64,000 nt of DNA from Planococcus donghaensis MPA1U2 (GCF_000189395.1 NZ_AEPB01000015.1:79547-143546), one strand, 5' to 3'; numbered from the stretch's first letter, positions 16,275 through 25,747 are shown. Translations and numbers: made by a program. Notes: a model not told the origin generated them from the letters alone.

Positions 16275-17000
16275 ATGGATATCTCGATTAACGAGTTGAC
16301 TAAAACTTTTAAAGATCGGCTAGCCGTAGATCATCTATCGCTGACAATTAGACAAGGTGAATTTTTTGCGCTTTTGGGCGAAAATGGAGCTGGAAAAACG
16401 ACCACCATCAAATTACTTAGTTGTTTAATGGAACCAACGAGTGGTGATGCAATTATGCTAGGGGATAGCATTTCGAGAAATCCTCAGGCAGTCAAAGAAA
16501 AGTTGAATATTTCTCCACAAGAAACAGCAATCGCACGTAATTTAACGGTTAAAGAAAATTTGGAGTTTATTGCTAAAATATATGGCAGTAATAAAAAAAC
16601 AGCAGAACAAGAAGCAAATAAGCTAATGGAAAAGTTAGGAATTGCGGATCGGGCGCAAAACAAGGGCAGAACTTTGTCTGGAGGATTAGAGCGTCGCGTG
16701 AGTATTGCCATGGCCTTAATCTCGGACCCGCAGATTCTCTTTCTAGACGAACCAACAGTAGGACTGGATGTACGAGCAAGATTGGATTTATGGCAAATGC
16801 TACTGGAGTTAAAAGGGCACATTACGATTATTTTAACTACACACTACTTAGAGGAAGTCGAAGCCTTAGCGGACCGTATCGGTATCATGCATCAAGGGAA
16901 ATTATGTGCTCTTGGAACACTAGAAGAATTGAAGAGACAAACAGGACAAAACAAATTGCAGGATATCTTTTTACAATTGACGGCGGAGGTTGAAAAATGA
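16275..17000 (+). CDS. ABC-2 type transporter, ATP-binding protein
   Basis: 241 residues. Walker A GENGAGKTTTIK, Q-loop SPQETAI, signature LSGGLERRVS, Walker B ILFLDEPTVGLD and switch His in TTHYLEE are all present. It powers the permease whose ATG overlaps its stop (ATGA). DrrA/NatA-like exporters of this kind expel drugs, lipids or ions. The frame runs upstream to 16017 but only ATG 16275 gives a natural N-terminus (DISINELTKTF). AAAGGAGG lies 12 bases before it, slightly long. An out-of-frame ATG at 16267 is closer but yields no protein. Confidence 0.88.
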   Translation: MDISINELTKTFKDRLAVDHLSLTIRQGEFFALLGENGAGKTTTIKLLSCLMEPTSGDAIMLGDSISRNPQAVKEKLNISPQETAIARNLTVKENLEFIAKIYGSNKKTAEQEANKLMEKLGIADRAQNKGRTLSGGLERRVSIAMALISDPQILFLDEPTVGLDVRARLDLWQMLLELKGHITIILTTHYLEEVEALADRIGIMHQGKLCALGTLEELKRQTGQNKLQDIFLQLTAEVEK

Positions 17001-17725
17001 AGAAAGCATGGGTGTTTGCAGAGCGCAATCGCAAAGAAATTTTACGCGATCCAATGACCTTGCTTTTCGGTATGATCTTGCCACTAATAATGCTTTGGCT
17101 ATTTTCGTTGATGGCTGACAATATGCCTTTTGACCTTTTTCAGCTGGATCAGCTAGCACCTGCTATTATTGTTTTTAGCTTTTCGTTTATTTCCTTGTTT
17201 AGCGGGATGCTCATTGGGCGAGATAAAAGCAGCTCATTTTTAATGAGAATTTTTGCCTCCCCATTGACTGCGACTGATTATTTAATCGGCTATGCTTTAC
17301 CATTAGTGCCAATGGCGCTAATTCAAATAAGTGCCTGCTATATTACCGCACTTTTGTTAGGAATGACTATGACATTTTCTGCAATCCCTGCATTCGGAGT
17401 AGTAACAGTCATTTCGTTTCTGTATATTGGATTTGGACTTTTATTTGGCACTTTTTTTACCGATCGACAAGTGGGAGCCTTGTTCGCGATTTTCGTCAAT
17501 CTCACATCATGGTTGAGCGGAACTTGGTTTCAATTGGATCTAATCGGAAGTAGCTTTAAAAAAATTGCTTATTACTTGCCATTTGCCCATGCGGTAGATG
17601 CTTCAAGAGCTGCTTTTGCTGGTGATTATGCTGCTGTTTTAGTTCCCATGGTTTGGGTGTTGACGTATACAGTTGCGCTATTTGGCATTACTAGATGGGG
17701 GTTTAGAAAGAAGATGCGTGGATAA
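16997..17725 (+). CDS. ABC-2 type transporter permease
   Basis: 242 residues with about six membrane segments in the ABC-2 permease pattern (PMTLLFGMILPLIMLWLFSL shortened: DPMTLLFGMILPL near the N-terminus; LSGTWFQLD and LPFAHAVDASR near the C-terminus). Translationally coupled to the ATP-binding gene by a 4-base overlap. Together they make a two-component exporter. Substrate unknown; similar to daunorubicin/NatAB-type pumps. Confidence 0.85.
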   Translation: MKKAWVFAERNRKEILRDPMTLLFGMILPLIMLWLFSLMADNMPFDLFQLDQLAPAIIVFSFSFISLFSGMLIGRDKSSSFLMRIFASPLTATDYLIGYALPLVPMALIQISACYITALLLGMTMTFSAIPAFGVVTVISFLYIGFGLLFGTFFTDRQVGALFAIFVNLTSWLSGTWFQLDLIGSSFKKIAYYLPFAHAVDASRAAFAGDYAAVLVPMVWVLTYTVALFGITRWGFRKKMRG

Positions 17726-17772
17726 AACAAACGTTACACCGATGTTTGTAAGCAAAAGAGGGGGATGTATAA

Positions 17773-18246
17773 GTGGGCTATGTAGAAGAATTACGAAAAA
17801 TTGTGGGGCACAGGCCGCTTATTTTGGTAGGTGCAGTTGTCGTCCTTGTTGATCCAAATGGACGTCTATTGCTTGAAGAACGAAAATTTCCAGAAGGTTT
17901 GTGGGGACTTCCTGGGGGCTTAATGGAGCTGGGGGAATCTACAGAAGATACAGCAAAGCGAGAAGTTTTAGAGGAAACCGGACTTCGCGTTGACGAGTTA
18001 ACGCTAATAAATGTTTACTCAGGCCCCAATCACTTTGTAGTGGCCAAAAATGGTGATGAATACTACGTCGTAACCACTGCCTATTATTCAGATACGTTTA
18101 GTGGTCAGTTAACGGTCGATCAAGAAGAATCTATTAGTTTTAAATTTTTTGCCCCAGAAGAGTTGCCTGACAGATTAGTTGGCAGTCATCGAAAGGTGAT
18201 AAAAGAATTTCTTAAGTATCACTATTCTGCACTAATAGCCAAATAA
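17773..18246 (+). CDS. NUDIX hydrolase
   Basis: 157 residues. The Nudix box is complete: GGLMELGES then REVLEETGL, fitting G-x5-E-x7-REUxEExGU. It hydrolyses a nucleoside diphosphate linked to another group; the substrate cannot be inferred. GTG start at 17773 behind GAGGGGG. It lies 47 bases after the ABC permease and may be co-transcribed with the exporter. Soluble. Confidence 0.88.
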   Translation: MGYVEELRKIVGHRPLILVGAVVVLVDPNGRLLLEERKFPEGLWGLPGGLMELGESTEDTAKREVLEETGLRVDELTLINVYSGPNHFVVAKNGDEYYVVTTAYYSDTFSGQLTVDQEESISFKFFAPEELPDRLVGSHRKVIKEFLKYHYSALIAK

Positions 18247-18270
18247 CTAAAAAAATTCTCACTGAATAGA

Positions 18271-18311
18271 AAATGGCATTTTCATTTAAAACAATGAAAA
18301 TGCCATTTTTT
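18271..18311. terminator. Bidirectional terminator
   Basis: AAATGGCATTTTCATT and AATGAAAATGCCATTTTT, 16-bp stem, 6-base loop, between convergent genes. Confidence 0.9.
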
Positions 18312-19200
18312 AAGAAAAATCGAATTCTATACCGGTAAGTTTTTCTGAAACGTCCCACAGTTTTAAAGAAACGGCTTTATCCCGGGCAGATGCATGAGGT
18401 GCATCAATTGCTGGATAGCCTTTACGTCGTCCTTTGCCATCCGGTCCTATATACTCTCCACCTGTAAGTTGGGAGTCTGTAGCAGCATAAACAGTAGGTA
18501 AAGCGCCTAATGCAGGTGGCTGTAAAATATTATGCATGAGTGATTTTAAAAATTGAGGTGCATCTCGGTTTCCTAATTTAAAAATATTGGTCGCCGAAAT
18601 TCCAGGATGACAAGCAATGCTCAAAGTTTGTATATTGTGTTCTTTAAGGCGTGTATCCAATTCTTGTGCAAATAATAGATTGGCTAGCTTGCTTTGACCA
18701 TAAAACTTCATCGCTTTATATCCTTTGAAACCATCAAGATTTTCAAAGTCAATGCGAGCCCCTTTATGAGCAAGGCTGCTAAGAGACACAACCCGCGAAT
18801 GCGGTGTTTTTTTCAGTAAAGGCATTAGCAAACCTGTCAAGGCAAAATGCCCAAGATGGTTACTACCAAATTGGAGTTCAAAGCCATCATTTGTCTTAGA
18901 ATAAGGCGGCGCTAAAACCCCAGCATTATTGACCAGTAGATCGAGAGAGCCATATTGCTTTTGAAAATTTTCTGCAAATAGATGAATACTTGCAAGATCT
19001 GCTAAATCTAGTTTCATCACAGCTACATGTGCTTCTTGATTGTTTTGGAGAATCATGTCACGTGCATGCTGGCCTTTTTCTATATTGCGTACAGCCATCA
19101 CGATATGTGCACCGCGATCAGCAAAGACTTTGGCAGCTTCTAAGCCAATGCCACTGTTAGCGCCTGTAATGATCGCAATCTTTCCAGTTAATTGTTTCAA
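18310..19200 (-). CDS. SDR-family oxidoreductase, retinol-dehydrogenase-like (paralogue B)
   Basis: 296 residues from a TTG at 19200 with GGAG eight bases upstream, giving the start KQLTGKIAIITGANSGIG. The longer frame up to 19425 is leader sequence. TGANSGIG, NNAG and YGQSK are intact and AVRNIEKG suggests NADPH. Long stretches are shared with paralogue A (for example GFELQFGSNHLGHFAL and SIACHPG), so the pair is a gene duplication. The gap between them (about 2.2 kb) holds the ABC exporter and NUDIX genes on the opposite strand. Substrate unknown. Confidence 0.86.
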   Translation of the reverse strand: MKQLTGKIAIITGANSGIGLEAAKVFADRGAHIVMAVRNIEKGQHARDMILQNNQEAHVAVMKLDLADLASIHLFAENFQKQYGSLDLLVNNAGVLAPPYSKTNDGFELQFGSNHLGHFALTGLLMPLLKKTPHSRVVSLSSLAHKGARIDFENLDGFKGYKAMKFYGQSKLANLLFAQELDTRLKEHNIQTLSIACHPGISATNIFKLGNRDAPQFLKSLMHNILQPPALGALPTVYAATDSQLTGGEYIGPDGKGRRKGYPAIDAPHASARDKAVSLKLWDVSEKLTGIEFDFS

Positions 19201-19355
19201 ACGATCAGCTCCTGAGTAATGGACTTTGTGCTTACATAAAAATACCATGTTCCACGCTATGTAACAAATAGTGAAATTTAGAAAATTGTTTTCTTTACAT
19301 ATTTCTGTTTTAAAAGGGTAAAGATAAATTATCAATAAGAATCGGGAGCGATAAG

Positions 19356-20105
19356 ATGGATAAAAATGAAAAACTAGCAGGACTGGCTTTTCTATTATTG
19401 CTTGGCGGCTTAGGTCTTGCGTCATTGTTTATTGTGTTATTTGCAGAACTAGCTGAAGAAGTCATGGATCAAGAAGTAAGTTTATTTGATGATTTTATTA
19501 TCAATGGGATACAAGCAAGTTCAAGTACGACTATGGATACCATTATGTTCGTTTTTACTGAAATGGGCTCTGTTTGGTTTTTAACCTTATCATCCATCAT
19601 TATTTTACTTGTGTTAGGCGTAAAAATGAAAGATAAATGGGGTGTATTGTTTTTTATTATCGCTGTAGGGGGAGGCTCTCTTTTAACCTTATTGTTGAAG
19701 AATCTGTATCTCCGAGAACGCCCGAGCATTAACGAGGAAATTGATGCAATCGGTTATAGTTTTCCTAGTGGTCACTCAATGGGCTCGTTGATTTTTTATG
19801 GCTTTGTGATGTACCTCGTGATTCGAACACGTCAACGACCATGGATTCAATGGACGGCGGTTACTGTATTGAGTTTACTTATTATTACAATTGGCACAAG
19901 TCGAATTTATTTGGGTGCACATTTTCCAAGTGATGTATTGGCAGGATATATAGCGGGGCTGATTTGGTTAATGCTTAACCTCACTGCATTAGAATGGATT
20001 CAATGGCACAGCAAAAGCCCAGTGCCACCTGTTCATGCACTTCGTCAATTGCTTGGACCATTGTACAAAACCATTCGCACAAAGATTCCATTTTTCTCAA
20101 AATGA
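19356..20105 (+). CDS. PAP2-family membrane phosphatase
   Basis: 249 residues, about six membrane helices. The three PAP2 motifs are complete: KNLYLRERP, SFPSGHSMGS and SRIYLGAHFPSDV, giving the phosphate-binding Arg/Lys and two catalytic His. It would dephosphorylate phosphatidic acid, phosphatidylglycerophosphate or undecaprenyl pyrophosphate on the outer face of the membrane. ATG 19356 after GGGAGCG. Monocistronic with its own terminator. Confidence 0.88.
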   Translation: MDKNEKLAGLAFLLLLGGLGLASLFIVLFAELAEEVMDQEVSLFDDFIINGIQASSSTTMDTIMFVFTEMGSVWFLTLSSIIILLVLGVKMKDKWGVLFFIIAVGGGSLLTLLLKNLYLRERPSINEEIDAIGYSFPSGHSMGSLIFYGFVMYLVIRTRQRPWIQWTAVTVLSLLIITIGTSRIYLGAHFPSDVLAGYIAGLIWLMLNLTALEWIQWHSKSPVPPVHALRQLLGPLYKTIRTKIPFFSK

Positions 20106-20122
20106 CATTGTATGATTGCACA

Positions 20123-20169
20123 AAAAAAACCGCATGTGGAAGCCGTGAGGCAAACTACATGCGGTTTTT
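20123..20169. terminator. Bidirectional terminator
   Basis: AAAAACCGCATGT...ACATGCGGTTTTT with a 19-base loop between convergent genes. Confidence 0.85.
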
Positions 20170-20178
20170 ACTAGCTAG

Positions 20179-20682
20179 TTATTGAATGCTATCAAACGAA
20201 TTTTTAATTTCTTCGTTACTAAAGTGACCTGTTTGACTTTTAACTAATGTACCGTCAGAACCAATATAAACAGATGTTGGATAGCCGATGACACCATACT
20301 CATCAAAAAAAGTACCGCCTTCATCCAATAACACCATAATATTTTCTGCATTTGGAAAGCCTTCAAACCACTTCGCAAATGACTCGCTGCTTTTTTCAGC
20401 GTTCGAGCCAGGGGAGACAATCGTCAACACAGCAAAGTCATTTTCTTCACCAGCTAACGTATTCAATTCCTCCATGCCGCTTAAACAAATCGAACACCAA
20501 GAAGCCCAAAACTTCACATACACTTTCTGTCCAGCGTAATCAGCAAGATTTTGCTGATTGCCTTCTAAATCCACTAACTCAAAAGACGGTGCAAGCTTTG
20601 TAGCATTTTTTTCAGTTGGAGCGCATCCACCCACTACAAATAATAAAGCTAGCAGTAAACTGATTTTCACCCACACTTTCAT
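20179..20682 (-). CDS. TlpA/redoxin-family thiol-disulfide lipoprotein
   Basis: 167 residues. A signal peptide with lipobox VGGC anchors it outside, followed by a thioredoxin fold with redox site WASWCSIC and the cis-Pro in VIGYPTSVYI. By family it reduces or resupplies disulfides of exported proteins or cytochrome c, or serves as an electron donor for extracellular MsrAB. I use the ATG at 20682, nine bases after AAAGG; the earlier ATG at 20691 touches the ribosome binding site. Monocistronic. Confidence 0.85.
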   Translation of the reverse strand: MKVWVKISLLLALLFVVGGCAPTEKNATKLAPSFELVDLEGNQQNLADYAGQKVYVKFWASWCSICLSGMEELNTLAGEENDFAVLTIVSPGSNAEKSSESFAKWFEGFPNAENIMVLLDEGGTFFDEYGVIGYPTSVYIGSDGTLVKSQTGHFSNEEIKNSFDSIQ

Positions 20683-20774
20683 CGCAATCATCCTTTACTG
20701 TGAACGAGCTTAGCAAATCTTTGTACCTCTATCATATAGTGAACATGCGCTAAAAGACATTAGGGCAACTCGAC

Positions 20775-20802
20775 AAACCCCTCTTCGGTAGAAGAGGGGT
20801 TT
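20775..20802. terminator. Hairpin, probably a weak terminator
   Basis: AAACCCCTCTTC-GGTA-GAAGAGGGGTTT, a perfect 12-bp stem with tetraloop, but only three T residues in the tail on either strand. It lies downstream of the LTA-synthase-like gene. Confidence 0.6.
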
Positions 20803-20867
20803 GCTTATTGACCATGTTTTATTAAAGTGTATAGTAGTGTGAACTTCCAATTGGACTCGGCTTTAGT

Positions 20868-22697
20868 CTATTCACTTGCTTTAATTTGTTGCCAAGCATT
20901 TTTTCGAATGATCAAATCAGATACGTGAAGTTCTTCAGTAGCCGTATCAATAAATTCGCTACATCGTTCAATCGCTACTTCTTGGCCTGAATCAATTTCA
21001 TAACAACTACCATTTCCAGCTGGTGAAGTTAAATCAGGTTCGAAATAAAGCTCTTCGTATCGAAATGCACCATCTCGAAATACTGTTAAATTGCTGCTTT
21101 CATCTAATAAAGACTCTCCCAACATGTGGGATGGAGTAATTCCAACGATATCAAGAATCGTCGGGGCAATATCAATTTGTCCGCCTACACTGTCGACTGA
21201 TCCAGCTTTTTTTGAATTAGGCGGTTTGATAAAGAGGGGCACTTGGCGATCAAGTTCAAATAATTCCATTTTAGTGTCAGCACCCACTTTTTGTGCCATT
21301 TCACTTTTTTCTTGAGTAAGGCCGCTGTCATGGTCGCCATAAAAAACGATTAAAGAATCGTCCCACATCTCTTTTTGCTTTAATTGTTCAATTATAGTGC
21401 CAACAGCGCCATCCACATAATGAACGGTTTCGTAATACCCTTTTAACAATGGATCTTCATAACCGGTCAAATCCAGTTCTTCGAAATTATCAGGAATGGT
21501 ATACGGTGTATGGCTTGATAAGGCTACCATAAATGCAAAGTAAGGTTCTTTTAATTGTTCCGCAAGCTCTACAGAAGTAGTTAAAAAATCTTCATCGTTT
21601 ACAGCCATACCAATATCTTGTGTATCAGGGAAATCTGGACGACTAAAAAATTGATTAAAGCCAATATTTTTGTATACTTCGTCCCGGTTCCAGAAATCTT
21701 TTTTGAAGGCGTGCATAGCGGCTGTATCGTAGCCCGCGTTTCTCAATAGCTCTGGTAACGCATCAAATTCATTTTCTGCCGCGTAGCGCGTATAAACAGA
21801 TCCTGACTTTAATGAATAAAGCGAAGTCAGCGTAATGAATTCTGCGTCAGAAGTACGACCTTCATGTGTTTGGTGATAAAACGAAGGAAAAAATAACGCT
21901 TCTTTTTTCAAGGCATTTAAATGAGGTGTCAGTTCTTGTCCGTTAACTTGGTGATCAATTACAGAGGTTTGAAACGATTCTAATTGGACCATAATGATAT
22001 TCGGTTTTTCTGAGTCAGATACAGTTGATGGTGTATCGGGTACAACTTTACGAATTCGTTGTTCTTCTTCTTTAGTTAACGTGCTCTCATCGAAGAGAAA
22101 AGAGCCGATACCTTGAGCAAAATCCAATCCGTGATAACCCCAAAATCCAAGCTGGTAATATTCACGCATATTCGAAATCGGCTCCCCAACAAGCCACTCT
22201 TCTTCATTGCTGTAACTCATGACTAACGGGATTACAACCAATGCAAGTCCTACTACAAAGCCAGTACCCGCATAAATTCGTTTAGTTTTTTTAGTCACCA
22301 CGTCTTCTTTCTTACGAGTAGCAAAAAGGAATAACGAGAAGAAAAGCAAATCGGCAAAAAAGAGGAAGTCTTTCGCTTCAATTAATGTTAAGAATCCACC
22401 ACCAACATCACTCATTTGCGTAATATCGGCAATGAGTACGATAGATAGTAAATCAGTAAAATAACGATAATACCATAAGTCAGAGACTAGTAAGGTACTA
22501 TGCAAAAACAGCAGCACCAGCAAAATCCAGTTTCGCTTTTTTCTATTTAATAATAAAGTCCAGCTAGATAAGACCACAATAGAAGCGAGATTGAGAACAA
22601 AAAAACTAAATGAAAACTGAGTACCAGCGTATAAGCTGAATAAGAATATTTTTGAAATGGATAGGATTAAGTAAATCCAATACTCCAGAAACTTCAT
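20868..22697 (-). CDS. LTA synthase family protein (membrane sulfatase-fold)
   Basis: 609 residues. Five membrane helices in the first 160 residues, then an extracellular alkaline-phosphatase/sulfatase domain. IIMVQLESFQ carries the metal-binding Glu, EGRTSDAEF the nucleophile Thr, and FYGDHDSGL the metal-binding Asp-His pair, as in LtaS. It would polymerise glycerol phosphate from phosphatidylglycerol into lipoteichoic acid or prime it. Bacilli carry several paralogues, so whether this is the main enzyme is unclear. GGAGGTG precedes ATG 22697. Monocistronic. Confidence 0.88.
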   Translation of the reverse strand: MKFLEYWIYLILSISKIFLFSLYAGTQFSFSFFVLNLASIVVLSSWTLLLNRKKRNWILLVLLFLHSTLLVSDLWYYRYFTDLLSIVLIADITQMSDVGGGFLTLIEAKDFLFFADLLFFSLFLFATRKKEDVVTKKTKRIYAGTGFVVGLALVVIPLVMSYSNEEEWLVGEPISNMREYYQLGFWGYHGLDFAQGIGSFLFDESTLTKEEEQRIRKVVPDTPSTVSDSEKPNIIMVQLESFQTSVIDHQVNGQELTPHLNALKKEALFFPSFYHQTHEGRTSDAEFITLTSLYSLKSGSVYTRYAAENEFDALPELLRNAGYDTAAMHAFKKDFWNRDEVYKNIGFNQFFSRPDFPDTQDIGMAVNDEDFLTTSVELAEQLKEPYFAFMVALSSHTPYTIPDNFEELDLTGYEDPLLKGYYETVHYVDGAVGTIIEQLKQKEMWDDSLIVFYGDHDSGLTQEKSEMAQKVGADTKMELFELDRQVPLFIKPPNSKKAGSVDSVGGQIDIAPTILDIVGITPSHMLGESLLDESSNLTVFRDGAFRYEELYFEPDLTSPAGNGSCYEIDSGQEVAIERCSEFIDTATEELHVSDLIIRKNAWQQIKASE

Positions 22698-22915
22698 TAG
22701 GCACCTCCAACTAAAATTTTCTGCTTTATTAACAATTTGGGACTGGATAAAACAGCGTTATACTTTTTAATTACCACTCGAAAGATGTGTGGAAACATTG
22801 TTGTGTATTGACCCACAAGATTTGCCGTTTAAATACTAGAGGACAGCGGGTATTTACTAATAAAGAGAGAAATGAAAGGGCGATTTAAAGATTGATAGAA
22901 GAGGGAGTGCTGGTT

Positions 22916-23188
22916 ATGACATTATCAAAAAAAACTTCAAGCAGTAACGCGTTGGAAAATAACGGATGCAAATACCCCGTTTTATCTATTGGACAAAACT
23001 TCACCATAGATTACGGAAAACAACAATCACTTTATGGGAAGTGGCAAGTTGTAGAAAATGAGAAAGCCCCATTTTATTTGTGTAGTCGTATTTTAGAAAA
23101 TGGCCAAGTATCTAAACGGAGGTCTGCTGATCATCGTCGGCAGTTTTTTGAAGCGGAAATTTATTATGCGCTGACCAAAAAAGAGTAA
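22916..23188 (+). CDS. Hypothetical small protein
   Basis: 90 residues, not recognised. Mixed charged/polar sequence with LYGKWQVVENEKAPFYLC in the middle and an Arg/His-rich RRSADHRRQFFEAEIYY near the end; no signal peptide or membrane segment. GAGGGAG lies eight bases before ATG 22916, a better start than the in-frame TTG 22892. It has its own terminator, which with the good ribosome binding site supports a real gene. Confidence 0.65.
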   Translation: MTLSKKTSSSNALENNGCKYPVLSIGQNFTIDYGKQQSLYGKWQVVENEKAPFYLCSRILENGQVSKRRSADHRRQFFEAEIYYALTKKE

Positions 23189-23208
23189 ATGAAAAATACG
23201 CAATAAGG

Positions 23209-23246
23209 AAAACAACCGCTCAATACCAATTGAGCGGTTGTTTTTG
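23209..23246 (+). terminator. Terminator after the small hypothetical gene
   Basis: AACAACCGCTCAAT and ATTGAGCGGTTGTT form a 14-bp stem with a 4-base loop, then T3. Confidence 0.88.
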
Positions 23247-23360
23247 TTAAGAATAAATAAGTTATAGTAAAAAAGAGATTGTCTATTAAAAATAGATAGA
23301 TAATTTGAAATTTTGTTGTAATATGAAAGTATTACAACAGAGGGCTAGGTGATACATAGA

Positions 23361-24818
23361 ATGAAAGCGAAACAACAAGACATTAAAATACCATTTGGAT
23401 TAGCACTTATTCCATTAGTCGTCATGATTGCCGTTATGGCACTCACCATTATTGTGTTTGAAGGAAGCCCTCACGTTCCTTTAGCAATAGGAGCCATCGT
23501 TGCTGGAATTATTGCATGGCGTATGGGGTATAAATGGGAAACAATCGAAGAAGGAGCCTATAAAGGAATTCGTCTTGCGCTTCCCGCAATTGTTATTATT
23601 ATCGTAGTTGGAATGATTATTGCTTCATGGATTGGCGGCGGTATCATTGCGACGATGATTTATTACGGTCTGCAAATTATTACGCCTTCTCTTTTCTTAA
23701 TGACTATCTGTATTATTTGTGGAATTGTTGCACTTGCAATTGGGAGTTCTTGGTCGACAATGGGCACAATTGGTGTTGCGGGAATGGGAATCGGAATGAG
23801 CATGGGAATTCCAGCTGCGATGGTAGCAGGAGCCGTTATATCAGGATCTTATTTTGGTGATAAAATGTCACCCTTATCAGATACGACAAATTTAGCATCG
23901 GGTATTACCAATACCAATTTATTTGAACATATTAAGCATATGATGTATACGACTGTACCAGGACTAGTGATTGCTTTAGTCGTTTACTTTTTCTTAGGTC
24001 GCCAATTTGTTGGATCAACAATTGATGAAGGAAATATCCAAGCGATTTTGTCCTCATTAGATAGCAACTTCTTAATTTCACCTTGGTTATTATTAGTACC
24101 TGCAATGATTATCGTTTTAGTGGCTTTGAAAGTGCCAGCTTTACCATCATTATTAATTGGAGTCTTTTTAGGGTTTATCTGTCAGGTTTTTGTACAAGGC
24201 GGAGATATTGGTCCTGCATTTAATGCCCTTCACGATGGCTATGCCATTACATCTGGCAATGAAATGGTCGATGATTTGTTTAACCGTGGGGGCATAACTT
24301 CCATGATGTTTACCGTTTCTTTGACTATTTTCGCAATGGTTTTTGGGGGGATATTAGAGCACACGGGTATGTTGAGAGCAATTGTTAACCAGATTTTGAA
24401 AGTGGCCAAATCAGCAGGAAGTTTAATCGCTGCGACAATTGCATCTGCTTTTTTCACAAATGTGACTGCTTCAGAGCAATACATTTCTATACTAGTGCCG
24501 GGAAGAATGTATGCAAGAGCATACCAAGATAAAGAACTGCATTCGAAGAATCTTTCACGGGCTCTAGAAGATGGAGGTACGTTAACATCGCCGTTTATCC
24601 CGTGGAATACGTGTGGTGTGTTTATCTTGGCGACTCTAGCTGTGCATCCATTTGCGTATGCTCCTTATGCAGTATTAAATTACACAGTTCCGGTTATCGG
24701 CATTGTAATGGGGCTGATTGGTTACAAAGTTCAATTTCTAACAAAAGACGAAGTTGAAGAATTAAAAGTAAAAGAACAGAGAGTAGCTCGTGAAAATGAG
24801 TTGACCGAAGGCGTATAA
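23361..24818 (+). CDS. nhaC: NhaC family Na+/H+ antiporter
   Basis: 485 residues, about 11-12 membrane helices. Typical NhaC segments are visible: GSSWSTMGTIGVAGMGIG, GSYFGDKMSPLSDTTNLAS and TASEQYISILVPGRMY. These proteins exchange cytoplasmic Na+ (or, in some members, malate/lactate) for protons and support salt and alkali tolerance. I use ATG 23361, preceded by AGGTGAT with seven-base spacing, which matches the 16S tail; the in-frame GTG at 23349 lies too close to its site. Monocistronic, strong terminator downstream. Confidence 0.87.
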   Translation: MKAKQQDIKIPFGLALIPLVVMIAVMALTIIVFEGSPHVPLAIGAIVAGIIAWRMGYKWETIEEGAYKGIRLALPAIVIIIVVGMIIASWIGGGIIATMIYYGLQIITPSLFLMTICIICGIVALAIGSSWSTMGTIGVAGMGIGMSMGIPAAMVAGAVISGSYFGDKMSPLSDTTNLASGITNTNLFEHIKHMMYTTVPGLVIALVVYFFLGRQFVGSTIDEGNIQAILSSLDSNFLISPWLLLVPAMIIVLVALKVPALPSLLIGVFLGFICQVFVQGGDIGPAFNALHDGYAITSGNEMVDDLFNRGGITSMMFTVSLTIFAMVFGGILEHTGMLRAIVNQILKVAKSAGSLIAATIASAFFTNVTASEQYISILVPGRMYARAYQDKELHSKNLSRALEDGGTLTSPFIPWNTCGVFILATLAVHPFAYAPYAVLNYTVPVIGIVMGLIGYKVQFLTKDEVEELKVKEQRVARENELTEGV

Positions 24819-24841
24819 GTTTCCCTGTTCTCATCCCAATA

Positions 24842-24888
24842 AAAAACGAGGCACGTCTTTGAAATTTCAAAAGACGTGCCTCGTTTTT
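24842..24888. terminator. Bidirectional terminator
   Basis: ACGAGGCACGTCTTTTGAAA-type stem: ACGAGGCACGTCTT pairs with AAGACGTGCCTCGT, followed by T5 and, on the other strand, T6. Confidence 0.9.
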
Positions 24889-25747
24889 AGATTTTTTTTG
24901 ATTTACCATATAAAAGCCAAGGCGAAGGCAAATCAAACGGATGATTTTTTGGTAAGGACTGTTTTTGTGAAGGCGTTAAGTCCATCCAGACTAAAGGAGT
25001 TGTTTTTAATTGTGTGCTTAATTGATGCTGTGCCGTAGTGATGGTTTCCCAAAAACCTGGCTGTTCGAAAAAGTCGTTCCAAGGGTAAATAACATGTAAA
25101 TAATGGTTTCGTTTGTAATCTTGCTTTGTAATTAACACGCGGTCTTTCGAGCGGTTTTCAAAAAAGGACCATCGTGCAAGGTCTGTTTCGATAAACAGGC
25201 TTTCCGAAGCAGGAAACATGTAATAGCATTCGTAAGGAAAAACTTCACTCGTTTGTAAATAAAGTTGGTCAACCCATATTTTCTTTATAGCGAGATCAGT
25301 TACTTCCGTCCAATTCTCTCCACCAGTCTTTAGTTGAGATATATCAGTTGCAGTCGCGCTATATAACGTAGAAGTTTCTTTAAGTCCCAATTTATCCATA
25401 ACGCGTCGAGCCGATACATTATTCTGCTGCGTATTTGCACCAACCCACTGAATGGTTGGGAATGTTGAAGCTTGTTCCATAATATAAGTCATCAATTGGG
25501 TAGAAAGGTTATTTCCACGGTAACGCAAATCACTACGCATTCTGCCGAGCATGGCATATTGTTTTGCAAAAATCGTGTAACCTCCGATGCTTGCAAGCTG
25601 GTCATCCAAGAACAGCCCGTACATACGACTAGAGCCGCTAGATATTCTTTCATATATATTAAGAACGTAATCGTCTGTAATGCCTGTATCCATTTTTTCT
25701 ATATAATGAAGATCGCCTAGTTGTAATTGGCGAATCGTCTGCTTCAT
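24887..25747 (-). CDS. GNAT family N-acetyltransferase
   Basis: 286 residues. The N-terminal half shows the acetyl-CoA fold: LFLDDQLASIGGYTIFAK, then LGRMRSDLRYRGNNLSTQL, where R-G-N-N-L replaces the more usual Q/R-x-x-G-x-G/A loop, and NVSARRVMDKLGL. The C-terminal half is less typical, possibly a second degenerate GNAT unit. Substrate unknown. ATG 25747 lies eight bases after AAGGAG; the upstream in-frame GTG is too close. Confidence 0.75.
   Translation of the reverse strand: MKQTIRQLQLGDLHYIEKMDTGITDDYVLNIYERISSGSSRMYGLFLDDQLASIGGYTIFAKQYAMLGRMRSDLRYRGNNLSTQLMTYIMEQASTFPTIQWVGANTQQNNVSARRVMDKLGLKETSTLYSATATDISQLKTGGENWTEVTDLAIKKIWVDQLYLQTSEVFPYECYYMFPASESLFIETDLARWSFFENRSKDRVLITKQDYKRNHYLHVIYPWNDFFEQPGFWETITTAQHQLSTQLKTTPLVWMDLTPSQKQSLPKNHPFDLPSPWLLYGKSKKI

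Noticed and set aside
19201-19425. 75-codon N-terminal extension of SDR paralogue B
   Set aside because: It crosses the divergent PAP2 start, and TTG 19200 with GGAG gives exactly the length of paralogue A.
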